Positions 16,973 through 25,605 of a DNA stretch of 33,471 nt are shown here, one piece after another. A program made the position numbers and the translations under genes. The stretch covers positions 1-33,471 of the forward strand of contig JAQWQB010000087.1 of NCBI GenBank assembly GCA_029245065.1, read 5' to 3'. The notes under the pieces are model-generated. The model saw only the letters and a program-made list of their open reading frames with translations, had not been told where the DNA came from and made no database searches. The stretch is from Flavobacteriales bacterium. Its GTDB lineage: Bacteria; Bacteroidota; Bacteroidia; Flavobacteriales_D; Sanyastnellaceae. How positions within the stretch are numbered: the stretch's first letter is position 1; each line of letters starts with the position of its first letter.

Positions 16973-17302
16973 ATGCCTACTTCAAAGATTTCAATTAACG
17001 TCGAAACGGACGAAAACAAGGTCCCTTCTAACATCCAATGGACTGCCACCGATGGCGATGTCAAAGACCGCAAAGTCAAGGCGATGATCCTTGCGATGTG
17101 GGATGAGCAGGAACGAAATACGTTTCGAATGGACTTATGGGACAAAGAGATGGATGTAGAAGAAATGAAGTTCTTCGTCCACCAAACCATTTTAACCATG
17201 GCAGATAGCTTCGAACGAGCTACCGGCGAAGACAAAATGGCTGCTACGATGCGTGATTTTTGCGAGTATTTCGCAGAAAAGATGGAGCTCGACAAGAAGT
17301 AA
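16973..17302 (+). CDS. gldC: gliding motility protein GldC
   Basis: The 109-residue cytoplasmic-type protein has no signal or membrane segment. I start it at the ATG at 16973, 1 bp after the gldB stop, because MPTSKISINVE matches the family's compact N-terminus; the open frame continues 7 codons further back into gldB. The fold appears alpha/beta, with NIQWTATDG and MDLWDKEMDVEEMKFFVHQT. In F. johnsoniae GldC improves gliding and protein levels of the gliding machine but is not strictly essential. The stop abuts that of convergent engB with no bases between. Its coupling to gldB is conserved in Flavobacteriales and supports both assignments. Confidence 0.9.
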   Translation: MPTSKISINVETDENKVPSNIQWTATDGDVKDRKVKAMILAMWDEQERNTFRMDLWDKEMDVEEMKFFVHQTILTMADSFERATGEDKMAATMRDFCEYFAEKMELDKK

Positions 17303-17932
17303 TTAATCTTCGTCGTAGCCCTCCCAAAAGTCGTTTGTCTTTTCGATAAAATCGATTAACTCTTGCCTACCTACACCGGTACTACTAGAGGTGTGAAATA
17401 GTTGAGGGAGTGTTTCCCACACCTTCAACATTTCAGTTTGATATTTCTTGAGATTGGTGCTTTTTTCAGATGAAGAGAGTTTATCGAGCTTGGTAAAAAC
17501 CATGACGAATGGAATGCCGTTTTTCCCGAGCCACTCCATGAACTCCAAGTCAATCTTTTGTGGAGTATGCCTACTGTCTAGCAACACCAAAGCACACATT
17601 AAATTCGGTCTGTTTTTCAGGTATTCCCGAATCATTTTGTCAAATGTAGCCCGGTCTTTTTTGGAAACCTTGGCGTACCCATATCCTGGTAAATCTGCCA
17701 ACAACCATGGACGCCCCTTCTCATTAATTTTGAAGTGATTGACCAGCTGAGTCTTTCCAGGTGTACCAGAAATTTTGGCGAGTTTCTTCTTTTTAGTTAG
17801 TGTATTAATGAGGCTTGATTTCCCAACATTCGACCTCCCAATGAAGGCGTATTCAGGCAAGTCTGGTTCTGGACACTGAGAAATGGTAGAACTACTCTTG
17901 ACGAAATCAGCGGTAACGATATCTGCTGCCAT
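17303..17932 (-). CDS. engB: ribosome-biogenesis GTP-binding protein EngB (YihA/YsxC)
   Basis: This TRAFAC-class GTPase is needed for assembly of the large ribosomal subunit. I choose the ATG at 17932, giving 209 residues, the normal length; the longer frame would add 27 residues read from inside the preceding gene. G1 is GRSNVGKSS at 32-40, the G2 threonine lies in GTPGKTQ (56-62), G3 is DLPG at 80-83 and G4 is TKLD at 147-150. The start overlaps the stop of the alpha/beta hydrolase by 1 bp (TAATG), so the two are translationally coupled on one transcript. Confidence 0.95.
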   Translation of the reverse strand: MAADIVTADFVKSSSTISQCPEPDLPEYAFIGRSNVGKSSLINTLTKKKKLAKISGTPGKTQLVNHFKINEKGRPWLLADLPGYGYAKVSKKDRATFDKMIREYLKNRPNLMCALVLLDSRHTPQKIDLEFMEWLGKNGIPFVMVFTKLDKLSSSEKSTNLKKYQTEMLKVWETLPQLFHTSSSTGVGRQELIDFIEKTNDFWEGYDED

Positions 17933-18693
17933 TATAGGTTTCTTTCTTTCAACCAGCCCGACAATATCGTATTGAATTCTTCGGGATGCTCCATCATGGG
18001 TGCATGTCCACATTTATCAATCCAGTACAACGAAGCATCTGGTAGTTTTGTGTTGAATTCCTCGGCAACTTCCGGAGGAGTTATAGTATCATTCTTCCCC
18101 CAAATTAGACAGGCTGGCATTTCCATATGTGGAAGGTCTTTTGCCATGTTATGACGAATGGCTGATTTCGCAATTGCTAAAATACGGAGCACACGACCTC
18201 TATCATTGACCACTTCATAGCACTCATCAACTAATTCATCTGTAGCGTGCGCAGGATCATAAAATGTAAGCCCCACTTTTTTACGAATGAACTCCTTGTC
18301 TTCACGGCGCGGGAAGCTTGAACCAAACGCATTTTCATACAGTCCAGAACTCGCAGTTAAAATCAATGCATTTACAATTTCAGGGTGCTTGCGCGAATAA
18401 ATGAGCGCCACGTGTCCTCCAAGTGAATTCCCAAGAAGGTACACATCCTTAAACCCTTTGAATTCGATAAACTCGTGCAAAAACTTCGCTAACCTTTTGG
18501 CATTGGTATCAAGTACTGGCAATTCGTAGAGGGGCAGCATTGGGATTACGACCCGGTAATTGGGCGAAAAATGATCCACTACTTCTTTGAAATTACTAAG
18601 CGCACCGAAGAGTCCGTGAAGCAAAACAAGCGTCTTCCCTTCCCCTTTTTCGATGTACTTAAACTTTCCTTCTTCCTTTAGGTCTTCTGTCAT
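17932..18693 (-). CDS. alpha/beta hydrolase
   Basis: The 253-residue alpha/beta-hydrolase fold enzyme has an oxyanion-side HG motif in LLHGLFG (24-30) and the nucleophile elbow GNSLGG (88-93) with Ser90. A downstream acid lies in IWGKNDTITPPEV, and the catalytic His in CGHAPMMEHPEEF. It has no signal peptide and should be cytoplasmic. The substrate is unknown; lipase, esterase, thioesterase and C-C hydrolase activities are all possible. In Flavobacteriales I recall a hydrolase of this type between engB and mraZ, so the position looks ancestral. It is divergent from the dcw operon, with a 334-bp gap, and has its own -7 box. Confidence 0.9.
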   Translation of the reverse strand: MTEDLKEEGKFKYIEKGEGKTLVLLHGLFGALSNFKEVVDHFSPNYRVVIPMLPLYELPVLDTNAKRLAKFLHEFIEFKGFKDVYLLGNSLGGHVALIYSRKHPEIVNALILTASSGLYENAFGSSFPRREDKEFIRKKVGLTFYDPAHATDELVDECYEVVNDRGRVLRILAIAKSAIRHNMAKDLPHMEMPACLIWGKNDTITPPEVAEEFNTKLPDASLYWIDKCGHAPMMEHPEEFNTILSGWLKERNL

Positions 18694-18707
18694 GCTGAAA
18701 AATTAGG

Positions 18708-18715
18708 CAAAAATA
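18708..18715 (-). promoter_or_regulatory. -7 box TATTTTTG for alpha/beta hydrolase - engB
   Basis: On the minus strand TATTTTTG is an exact TAnnTTTG match, 14 bp before the hydrolase ATG, which implies a very short leader. No clear -33 element is visible. Confidence 0.45.
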
Positions 18716-18954
18716 CAAGAATTGCACTCCTACCATCGATTCATTTTTTTTCAAACTGGGACACGAATTACGCTCCAATTGTTCAAAACGTGTTAATAGC
18801 TCAAAATCACTATAAACACTCGCTTGTTGAGAATCAAGATTTCCCACTCAATTTTCTTCTAGATAAATCTTTCAATTTCAGGCACTAGAGCACATTTTCA
18901 GCTATCCCACTTTTTCCGAACGCAACTCACTAAGCACCAGAAGTTTTCAACACG

Positions 18955-18990
18955 GTGGTAAAAAGTGGTAGATTGTGGTACCCCGTGGTA
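18955..18990 (+). promoter_or_regulatory. probable MraZ operator: four GTGGTA direct repeats, 10-bp period
   Basis: GTGGTA occurs at 18955, 18965, 18975 and 18985, each followed by a different four-base spacer (AAAA, GATT, CCCC, AATT). MraZ proteins are known to bind several short GTGG-type direct repeats at 10-bp period upstream of their own gene. The array ends 38 bp before the mraZ ATG and covers the expected -33 region of the -7 boxes just downstream. This fits autorepression of the dcw operon. Confidence 0.85.
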
Positions 18991-18999
18991 AATTATTCC

Positions 19000-19013
19000 T
19001 ACTTTTACTTTCG
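19000..19013 (+). promoter_or_regulatory. mraZ / dcw operon -7 region
   Basis: Two overlapping near-matches to TAnnTTTG are present: TACTTTTA (19000-19007) and TACTTTCG (19006-19013). They lie 15-28 bp before the mraZ ATG and directly downstream of the operator repeats. The sequence does not decide which is used. Confidence 0.5.
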
Positions 19014-19027
19014 GAAACCAGTAATTC

Positions 19028-19516
19028 ATGCTCAACCTTTTAGGAGAATACGGATGTAAAGTCGATGCCAAAGGCCGATTGATGTTCCCTTCGAAGCTGC
19101 GAAAGCAACTTGAAGAGGTGCTACATCAGGGTATGGTATTGAACCGTGACATCTTCGAAAAGTGCCTTGTGCTTTACCCGAAACCTGAATGGGAAAAGGT
19201 GAACACTGAGATGAGTCGTTTGAGCAGGTACAACAGAAAGCACCAGCTCTTTCAGCGGAAATTCATGAAAGGAGCAACACTTATTGAGCTTGACGGAACA
19301 GGAAGACTGAACATCCCTTCAGCCCTTCTTACCTACGCAGGGATTGACCCGTCAAAGAACAACGAGATCATTATTACTGGCATGCTCGAGAAAATCGAGC
19401 TATGGAACAAGGACGCATACGAAGCTCAAGTATTGGAGGAAGATGATGACTTCGGCGATTTAGCTGAAGAAATCCGCCGCGAGATAGAAGGGTCTAACAT
19501 GCCGCCACTCAACTAA
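19028..19516 (+). CDS. mraZ: transcriptional regulator MraZ
   Basis: MraZ is a DNA-binding repressor of the division and cell wall operon. The 162-residue protein contains two SpoVT/AbrB-like halves. The first is around CKVDAKGRLMFPSKLRKQL (10-28), the second around ELDGTGRLNIPSALLTYAGI. Each carries the conserved DxxGR loop that contacts DNA. It is slightly longer than the usual 143-155 residues because of an acidic C-terminal tail (EEDDDFGDLAEE and beyond). It is the first gene of the operon, directly preceded by four 10-bp-spaced GTGGTA boxes, so self-regulation is strongly suggested. rsmH begins 8 bp downstream. Confidence 0.96.
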   Translation: MLNLLGEYGCKVDAKGRLMFPSKLRKQLEEVLHQGMVLNRDIFEKCLVLYPKPEWEKVNTEMSRLSRYNRKHQLFQRKFMKGATLIELDGTGRLNIPSALLTYAGIDPSKNNEIIITGMLEKIELWNKDAYEAQVLEEDDDFGDLAEEIRREIEGSNMPPLN

Positions 19517-19524
19517 GCTACACA

Positions 19525-20430
19525 ATGGAGAAAAGCGAATACCACGTACCCGTTTTGCTCCATGAATCCATAGACGGATTGGCGATAAACCCAAACGGGG
19601 TTTACGTGGATGTCACCTTCGGAGGAGGAGGGCATTCGAAAGAACTATTGACAAGACTGGATAAAGGAAGACTGATTGCTTTTGATCAGGACCCCGATGC
19701 TCAAGCCAACGTACCTAACGACGAACGCTTCACGCTCATACCGCAAAATTTCCGCTACATGCAGAATTTCTTGCGCATGTATGGGATTCAGGAAGTCGAT
19801 GGGATTCTCGCTGACCTAGGCGTTAGCTCTCATCAATTCGATGAGGCCTCTAGAGGGTTTTCTCTTCGTTTCGAAGGACCATTAGACATGCGTATGTCTC
19901 AGAACCAAGCACTTTCAGCTGCAGATTTAGTGAACAAACTAGAAGCAAATGAACTAGCTCGAATTCTCAGACAGTATGGCGAAGTCAAAGGGTCCATGCG
20001 AGTGGCGAATGCCATCATCACTAAACGAGATGAAGAGCGCATCACCACTACAACCGCACTGAACAAAGTGCTTATGCCGTTGGTGCCACCGAAGAAGCAA
20101 AACAAGTTCATTGCCCAAGTTTATCAAGCACTCCGCATAGAAGTGAATGATGAAATAGCAGCATTGAAAGCACTATTGACACAAAGTGAGAAGCTCCTCA
20201 AAAAGGGCGGAAGACTTTCAGTTATCTCTTACCACAGCCTTGAAGACCGCTTGGTCAAATACTACATGCGCGCCGGCAATTTTGACGGTGAGGTCGAAAA
20301 AGATTTTTACGGAAATCCAATCGCACCCTACAAGTTGGTAACGCGCAAGGCAGTCATGCCTGATGAAAAAGAATTAAGCACTAATAACCGAGCTCGAAGC
20401 GCACGTCTTCGGGTTGCTGAAAGCACATGA
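19525..20430 (+). CDS. rsmH: 16S rRNA (cytosine1402-N4)-methyltransferase
   Basis: RsmH (MraW) methylates N4 of C1402 in 16S rRNA, in the decoding centre, using S-adenosylmethionine. The 301 residues match the family's length. The SAM-binding motif lies in VDVTFGGGGHSKELL near residues 28-42. Conserved stretches include ADLGVSSHQFDEASRGFS, LRIEVNDE and SYHSLEDRLVK. The C-terminal NNRARSARLRV is typical. It overlaps the ftsL start by 4 bp (ATGA). The family is unambiguous. Confidence 0.97.
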   Translation: MEKSEYHVPVLLHESIDGLAINPNGVYVDVTFGGGGHSKELLTRLDKGRLIAFDQDPDAQANVPNDERFTLIPQNFRYMQNFLRMYGIQEVDGILADLGVSSHQFDEASRGFSLRFEGPLDMRMSQNQALSAADLVNKLEANELARILRQYGEVKGSMRVANAIITKRDEERITTTTALNKVLMPLVPPKKQNKFIAQVYQALRIEVNDEIAALKALLTQSEKLLKKGGRLSVISYHSLEDRLVKYYMRAGNFDGEVEKDFYGNPIAPYKLVTRKAVMPDEKELSTNNRARSARLRVAEST

Positions 20431-20822
20431 AGAACGAGTTCACAACAAAGAAAGAGACGCAAGAACAAGCGCCAAAGAAGAAAGGGAAATTCTCGAAAGG
20501 GATTACCAATGTTCTTAGCGGTGAATTCTTGTCGCACGAGGGCGTGATGAAACACGCTCCCTTCTTGTTGTACCTGACCGTTTTCTTCCTGCTTTACATC
20601 TACATCGGATTCACTTTCGAAGACGCCGAACGCGACAAGCAGCGCATCAAGGGACAACTCGAAGAAATGAACGCTGAATACAAAACACTGAAAAGTGAAC
20701 TCGAAGCGAAAAAACGCCAGAGTAGTGTTGCTGCCGACATTCAACGACTGAACCTCGAACAACCGAACACCCCTCCATTAATAATTGAAGTAAACCCTGA
20801 AAGCTTTGAAGAACACGAGTGA
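20427..20822 (+). CDS. ftsL: FtsL-like cell division protein
   Basis: The 131-residue bitopic membrane protein has a basic cytoplasmic N-terminus (1-43), one transmembrane helix (about 44-63, APFLLYLTVFFLLYIYI) and a periplasmic coiled coil (about 64-105, rich in E, K and L). The position between rsmH and ftsI, the size and the topology all match FtsL of Bacteroidota, whose sequences are poorly conserved. FtsL pairs with FtsB and FtsQ and activates FtsW-FtsI at the septum. Its 3' end overlaps the ftsI start by 17 bp. Confidence 0.85.
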   Translation: MKNEFTTKKETQEQAPKKKGKFSKGITNVLSGEFLSHEGVMKHAPFLLYLTVFFLLYIYIGFTFEDAERDKQRIKGQLEEMNAEYKTLKSELEAKKRQSSVAADIQRLNLEQPNTPPLIIEVNPESFEEHE

Positions 20823-22920
20823 AATAGCAAGCCGCACCTGGATTGTATTTGCGCTCATGGCATTCATAGCGCTGGCAATCTTCGTTCGAATTATCTGGAT
20901 CCAAACTGTGGATGCCAACAAATGGTCTGAATTCGTGAAAGCGAAACAAGAAGAGATCAAAGACATTGAGCCAACACGTGGACAAATTTTCTCAACTGAT
21001 GGGAGCTTATTGGCCACATCCGTGCCCGTGTACAACCTCTATTGGGATTCTCAAGCAAATATTGATGACGAAGAATTCAACAGGGAACTAGACACCCTTT
21101 GCATCAATCTTTCCAATTATTTCGGAGACCGCACGCCTTCTGAATACCAGCGAGACCTGCTAGAAGCGAAAAGACTAGAGAAGAAATACTACCTCGTTAA
21201 GCGTAAAATCAATCACCTCGACAAGGAACACCTCAAAACACTTCCTTTCATCAGACGAGGGAAGTACAAAAGCGGATTCATTTTCGAGCGAAGAGACATC
21301 CGCAAAAAACCGTTTGGCAAGTTGGCCTCACGAACTATTGGCATTGATAGGCTTGGCGCAAGAGTAGGAATTGAATTGGCGTTCAACGAAGACTTGGCCG
21401 GCAAGCCAGGCAAGCAACTTATGGAACGCATTGCCGGGTCTGTTTGGAAACCCACTACCGACGAATACATCGTCAACCCAGTTGATGGTGTAGACCTCGT
21501 CTCTACCATAGATGTCCATCTACAAGATGTTGCAACAACCGCTTTGGAAAAGCAACTGAAGAAACACTACGCTGATTGGGGCACGGTTATTTTGATGGAA
21601 GTAGAAACCGGATACGTTCGCGCCATTTCCAACTTGGAACGTGATGAAGAATCTGGGGAATACTATGAAACGTACAACTTTGCTATAGGCGAGGCTACTG
21701 AACCTGGTTCAACATTCAAACTCGCGAGCATGATTAGCATGTTTGACGAAGGCTTAATCAGCCTTGAAGACAGCGTGAACATCGGTAACGGAACGGTAGA
21801 ATTCTATGGTGAAGAAATGTCTGACTCACATGAATATGACAGTGACAACACCAAACTTACAGTGAGAGAAGTGTTCGCGCAGTCATCAAACGTAGGAACT
21901 GCACTTCTTGTTCAAAAACACTTCGAATCCGACCCGCAACGCTACCTCGATAAATTAGGTGAAATGGGACTTCGCTCTCCACTAGAAATCAAGCTTAAAG
22001 GAGAACCGTCCCCTATGATTTATGAGAAGGTTAGAGAAGGGAACTGGTCTGGTCTTTCTTTAACGCAAATGTCAATAGGATATGAGGTACTGCAAACCCC
22101 CTTGCAAACACTCGCATTCTACAACGCCATTGCAAACGACGGAAAAATGGTTCGCCCTCTTTTTGTAGAAGCGCTCAAGAAAAATGGAAAAACGTTGGAG
22201 TCATTCAAGCCGGTTGTGATCAAAGATAAAATATGCTCTAACAGCACCCTTCGAGCCTGTCAAGACATTATGGAGGCTTCATGCAAAGAAGAGTACAAAG
22301 GAACGGCGAGCGAAATATTCAAAAACAGTCCATACCACGTAGCAGGCAAAACGGGAACAGCAAAAATTGCTCATTCTCGTGGATACTACAGAGATCGCTA
22401 TCGCGCTTCATTTGTAGGTTACTTCCCCGCTGAAAACCCGCGTTATGCATGCCTAGTTCTTGTGAACGACACCAAGACTGGTAGCTACTATGGGTCAACC
22501 ATTTCAGCACCTGTATTCAGAGATGTAGCCAATAAGATTTATGCGACGCAACTTGAGATGCAAGAGCTTATTGACCTACCTGAATTGGTAGGTGAACACA
22601 AAATTCCGGTATCAAAAAACGGCGCGAAGGAAGACTTGGAAAAGGTTTTTGCTGAGTTGAAGATCAACACTCAAATCAACACCCAAGAAGACTGGGTAAA
22701 AACTTCAACCAAAGAAACCCTCGTTGAAATAAATACACACGACCTCCGAAAAGGGCTTGTTCCTGATGTACGCGGAATGGGGCTTCAAGACGCCATTTAC
22801 CTACTTGAGAATTGTGGGTTAAACGTCAAAATCTCTGGGCACGGAACCGTAAAACGTCAAAGCGTAACGCCTGGGGCTCGCTTAAGTGACCACCGAACCA
22901 TTTTAATTGAACTATCCTGA
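20806..22920 (+). CDS. ftsI: septal peptidoglycan transpeptidase (PBP3/FtsI) with C-terminal PASTA domain
   Basis: FtsI cross-links septal peptidoglycan. The 704-residue protein has one N-terminal transmembrane helix (about 12-32), a PBP dimerisation domain and a transpeptidase domain. The active-site motifs are STFK at 302-305 (Ser302), SSN at 360-362 and KTG at 515-517. A single C-terminal PASTA repeat runs from about 648 to the end (GLVPDVRGMGLQDA). The start is probably the TTG at 20806. An in-frame stop lies at 20791-20793, only a CTG intervenes, and the first ATG would remove part of the membrane anchor. This makes a 17-bp overlap with ftsL, so its translation is probably coupled. murE begins on the last base of its stop codon. 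Confidence 0.96.
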   Translation: MKNTSEIASRTWIVFALMAFIALAIFVRIIWIQTVDANKWSEFVKAKQEEIKDIEPTRGQIFSTDGSLLATSVPVYNLYWDSQANIDDEEFNRELDTLCINLSNYFGDRTPSEYQRDLLEAKRLEKKYYLVKRKINHLDKEHLKTLPFIRRGKYKSGFIFERRDIRKKPFGKLASRTIGIDRLGARVGIELAFNEDLAGKPGKQLMERIAGSVWKPTTDEYIVNPVDGVDLVSTIDVHLQDVATTALEKQLKKHYADWGTVILMEVETGYVRAISNLERDEESGEYYETYNFAIGEATEPGSTFKLASMISMFDEGLISLEDSVNIGNGTVEFYGEEMSDSHEYDSDNTKLTVREVFAQSSNVGTALLVQKHFESDPQRYLDKLGEMGLRSPLEIKLKGEPSPMIYEKVREGNWSGLSLTQMSIGYEVLQTPLQTLAFYNAIANDGKMVRPLFVEALKKNGKTLESFKPVVIKDKICSNSTLRACQDIMEASCKEEYKGTASEIFKNSPYHVAGKTGTAKIAHSRGYYRDRYRASFVGYFPAENPRYACLVLVNDTKTGSYYGSTISAPVFRDVANKIYATQLEMQELIDLPELVGEHKIPVSKNGAKEDLEKVFAELKINTQINTQEDWVKTSTKETLVEINTHDLRKGLVPDVRGMGLQDAIYLLENCGLNVKISGHGTVKRQSVTPGARLSDHRTILIELS

Positions 22921-24383
22921 TGAAATTTCTGAAAGACATACTTTATAAGTGTCGCCTTCAAGAGGTGAATGGTTCAACCAACGTAGCGATTGAACACATT
23001 GCATCAGACAGCAGGGAGGCCAAGACATTCAGTCTATTCATTGCGGTGAAAGGAACCGTAACTGACGGACATAAGTACATTAACCAAGCTATTGAGCAAG
23101 GTGCTGTAGCTGTTGTTTGTGAAACGCTCCCTGAAGAGCTCAATGAATCTGTGAGTTATGTCCAAGTGCATGATTCTCAAGAAGCACTCGGGTACATTGC
23201 TGCCAACTTTTACGACAACCCATTCGAGGAACTAGACATCATTGCGGTAACCGGAACGAATGGTAAAACAACTACCGTTTCGTTGCTGTATCAGATGTTT
23301 CGTCTTCTAAATGTGAAAACGGGGCTGCTTAGCACGGTGATTAACAAAATCAACGATCAACAAGTAAAAGCCACTCATACCACTCCAGACGCTATCTCAC
23401 TCAATGCCATGTTGCGCAAAATGGCCGATGCTGGTTGTGAATACTGCTTTATGGAGGCGAGTTCTCACGCCATTCACCAACAGCGCATAAAAGGGGTAAC
23501 CTTTCGAGGTGCGGTGTTCACCAATATCACGCATGACCACCTTGACTACCACGAAACATTCAATGAGTACATCAAGGCGAAAAAACTCTTATTCGACGGG
23601 TTGCCAGGAAGTGCTTTTGCATTGGTTAACAACGACGATCTGCACGCTGAAGTAATGGTGCAGAACACCAAGGCTCGTGTCAAAACCATGGGACTTAAAA
23701 CCATGTGTGATTACCGTGCGAAGGTGCTTGAAAATCAATTTAGTGGACTCCACCTAGCCATTGACGGGAAAGACCTTTACACCAAATTAATTGGTGGCTT
23801 TAATGCTTACAATTTGCTCACTGTATATGCAGTTGCAATGGAACTTGATCAAGATCAAATGGATGTCTTGACCAATATGAGTGTGCTAGGAAGCGTAGAA
23901 GGAAGGTTCCAATACATCAAGTCAAAAGCAGGCATCACGGCCATTGTTGATTACGCCCATACGCCTGATGCTTTGAAAAATGTATTGAGCACTATTAAAG
24001 ACATCCGTACAGGGAACGAAACAGTGATCACCGTAGTTGGGTGTGGAGGCGATCGCGACAAAACCAAGCGTCCAAACATGGCGCGTATTGGCGCTGAGCT
24101 ATCAGATAAATTGATCATCACCTCTGACAACCCACGCACCGAAGAGCCATCGCTCATTATTAAAGACATGAAAGCAGGACTTGATCCTGTACAAGCTTCT
24201 AAGTCATTTTCCATTACCGATCGCAAAGAAGCCATTCGCATGGCATGCGATATCGCTCAAAAAGGAGACATCATTCTGATTGCTGGAAAAGGCCACGAAA
24301 AATACCAAGAAATCAACGGAGAGCGCTTCCCATTTGACGACATGCAAGTGGTATCACACTCCTTAAATGAATTAAGTATCTGA
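22920..24383 (+). CDS. murE: UDP-MurNAc-tripeptide ligase (meso-DAP-adding)
   Basis: MurE adds the third residue of the peptidoglycan stem in the cytoplasm, using ATP. The 487-residue Mur ligase has the N-terminal UDP-binding domain, the P-loop GTNGKTTT at 112-119 and a C-terminal domain. The motif DNPR at 403-406 is the signature for meso-diaminopimelate; lysine-adding enzymes differ there. The wall should therefore be of the DAP type, as is usual in Gram-negative Bacteroidota. The ATG overlaps the ftsI stop by 1 bp, and mraY follows after 1 bp. Confidence 0.97.
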   Translation: MKFLKDILYKCRLQEVNGSTNVAIEHIASDSREAKTFSLFIAVKGTVTDGHKYINQAIEQGAVAVVCETLPEELNESVSYVQVHDSQEALGYIAANFYDNPFEELDIIAVTGTNGKTTTVSLLYQMFRLLNVKTGLLSTVINKINDQQVKATHTTPDAISLNAMLRKMADAGCEYCFMEASSHAIHQQRIKGVTFRGAVFTNITHDHLDYHETFNEYIKAKKLLFDGLPGSAFALVNNDDLHAEVMVQNTKARVKTMGLKTMCDYRAKVLENQFSGLHLAIDGKDLYTKLIGGFNAYNLLTVYAVAMELDQDQMDVLTNMSVLGSVEGRFQYIKSKAGITAIVDYAHTPDALKNVLSTIKDIRTGNETVITVVGCGGDRDKTKRPNMARIGAELSDKLIITSDNPRTEEPSLIIKDMKAGLDPVQASKSFSITDRKEAIRMACDIAQKGDIILIAGKGHEKYQEINGERFPFDDMQVVSHSLNELSI

Positions 24384-24384
24384 C

Positions 24385-25605
24385 ATGCTGTACCATCTAT
24401 TTACCTATTTAGAAGAAGCATATCAATTCCCTGGAGCTGGGCTGTTTCAATACATCTCATTTCGTGCGGCATTGAGTGTCATTACTTCGCTCTTGATTTC
24501 CATGGTGTTCGGAAAACGCATCATCCAATGGCTACAGCTAAAGCAGGTGGGAGAAATCGTTCGTGACCTAGGACTGGAAGGACAGATGAAGAAGCAAGGC
24601 ACTCCGACCATGGGAGGAATTATTATTCTAGCCTCAATCATCATTCCTACGTTGTTGTTCACCGATCTAACGAACATCTACGTACAAACAATGCTCGTAG
24701 CAACTGTATGGTTAGGTCTCATTGGGTTCATTGATGATTACATCAAAGTATTCAAGAAAAACAAAGCTGGTCTAGCCGGCAAATTCAAGATCATCGGACA
24801 AGTTGGAGTGGGGATCATTGTTGGTAGTATGCTGTACTTCTCAGATGACGTTAACATCAAGCAACCGACAGTAGAGTCCAATCAGATCGAAGCAGTTTCA
24901 GACATTTCTACTTGGGAAACTGTCAAGTCAACTAAGACAACCATTCCTTTCGTCAAGAACAATGAATTCGATTATGCTTGGCTGCTGAATTGGATGGGCG
25001 ATGGTGCGAAAGATTACGGATGGATTGTTTTCATCCTCATGGTGATTGTAGTGGTGACAGCAGTATCCAATGGAGCCAACATGACGGATGGACTAGATGG
25101 TTTGGCCACAGGAACTTCCGCCATCATAGGAGTCACGCTCGCAATTCTGGCCTATGTAAGTGGTAACTACATTTTCGCCGACTACTTGAACATTATGTTC
25201 ATTCCAAATTCAGGAGAACTGGTGGTGTTCATTGCGGCCTTTGTTGGAGCCTGTATTGGGTTTCTCTGGTACAACGCATTTCCCGCTCAAATTTTTATGG
25301 GCGACACCGGTAGTTTGGCGCTTGGAGGTATTATCGCCGTGTTCGCTATTGCTATACGTAAAGAATTATTGATTCCTGTTTTGTGCGGAATCTTCCTTAT
25401 TGAAAACCTATCAGTTGTCATTCAGGTAGGCTGGTTCAAGATAACCAAAAGACGTTTTGGTGAAGGTCGGAGAGTGTTTCTTATGGCACCTCTCCACCAT
25501 CACTATCAGAAGAAAAACCTTCCTGAATCGAAGATCGTTGCGCGATTCTGGATTATTGGAATTCTCCTCGCTGTAGTCACCATTGTAACACTTAAAGTCC
25601 GCTAA
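24385..25605 (+). CDS. mraY: phospho-MurNAc-pentapeptide transferase
   Basis: MraY transfers phospho-MurNAc-pentapeptide from UDP to undecaprenyl phosphate, giving lipid I at the inner membrane. The 406-residue polytopic protein shows the conserved [16 protein letters not shown] segment, the [12 protein letters not shown] motif and the HHHYQKK loop, all needed for metal and substrate binding. It is about 45 residues longer than the E. coli enzyme (360). The extra length is an insert after the fourth or fifth helix (about residues 150-205, polar, from [11 protein letters not shown] to NNEFDYAW). I believe similar inserts occur in other Bacteroidota. murD overlaps its stop by 1 bp. Confidence 0.97.
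   Translation: MLYHLFTYLEEAYQFPGAGLFQYISFRAALSVITSLLISMVFGKRIIQWLQLKQVGEIVRDLGLEGQMKKQGTPTMGGIIILASIIIPTLLFTDLTNIYVQTMLVATVWLGLIGFIDDYIKVFKKNKAGLAGKFKIIGQVGVGIIVGSMLYFSDDVNIKQPTVESNQIEAVSDISTWETVKSTKTTIPFVKNNEFDYAWLLNWMGDGAKDYGWIVFILMVIVVVTAVSNGANMTDGLDGLATGTSAIIGVTLAILAYVSGNYIFADYLNIMFIPNSGELVVFIAAFVGACIGFLWYNAFPAQIFMGDTGSLALGGIIAVFAIAIRKELLIPVLCGIFLIENLSVVIQVGWFKITKRRFGEGRRVFLMAPLHHHYQKKNLPESKIVARFWIIGILLAVVTIVTLKVR

Larger units (their letters stand above)
18694..19027. other. regulatory intergenic region between alpha/beta hydrolase and mraZ
   Basis: This is the longest gene-free stretch in the window (334 bp). Its left end holds the hydrolase promoter, and its right end holds four GTGGTA boxes plus the mraZ promoter. 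I see no coding signal in the AT-rich middle (about 18720-18950). Two isolated CCCAC words (18843-18847, 18906-18910) are single GTGGG on the minus strand and not a spaced array. Confidence 0.7.

Noticed and set aside
17933-18013. Longer EngB start within the hydrolase gene
   Set aside because: The added 27 residues lie on coding sequence of the hydrolase, have no family match, and the TAATG junction gives the normal EngB length.
18843-18910. Two GTGGG words on the minus strand as extra MraZ sites
   Set aside because: They are single copies 63 bp apart with no 10-bp phasing, expected by chance in an AT-rich gap.
18955-18990. Short regular repeats that might be a CRISPR or satellite array
   Set aside because: The repeats are only 6 bp with 4-bp spacers and sit directly before mraZ; an MraZ operator explains them far better.
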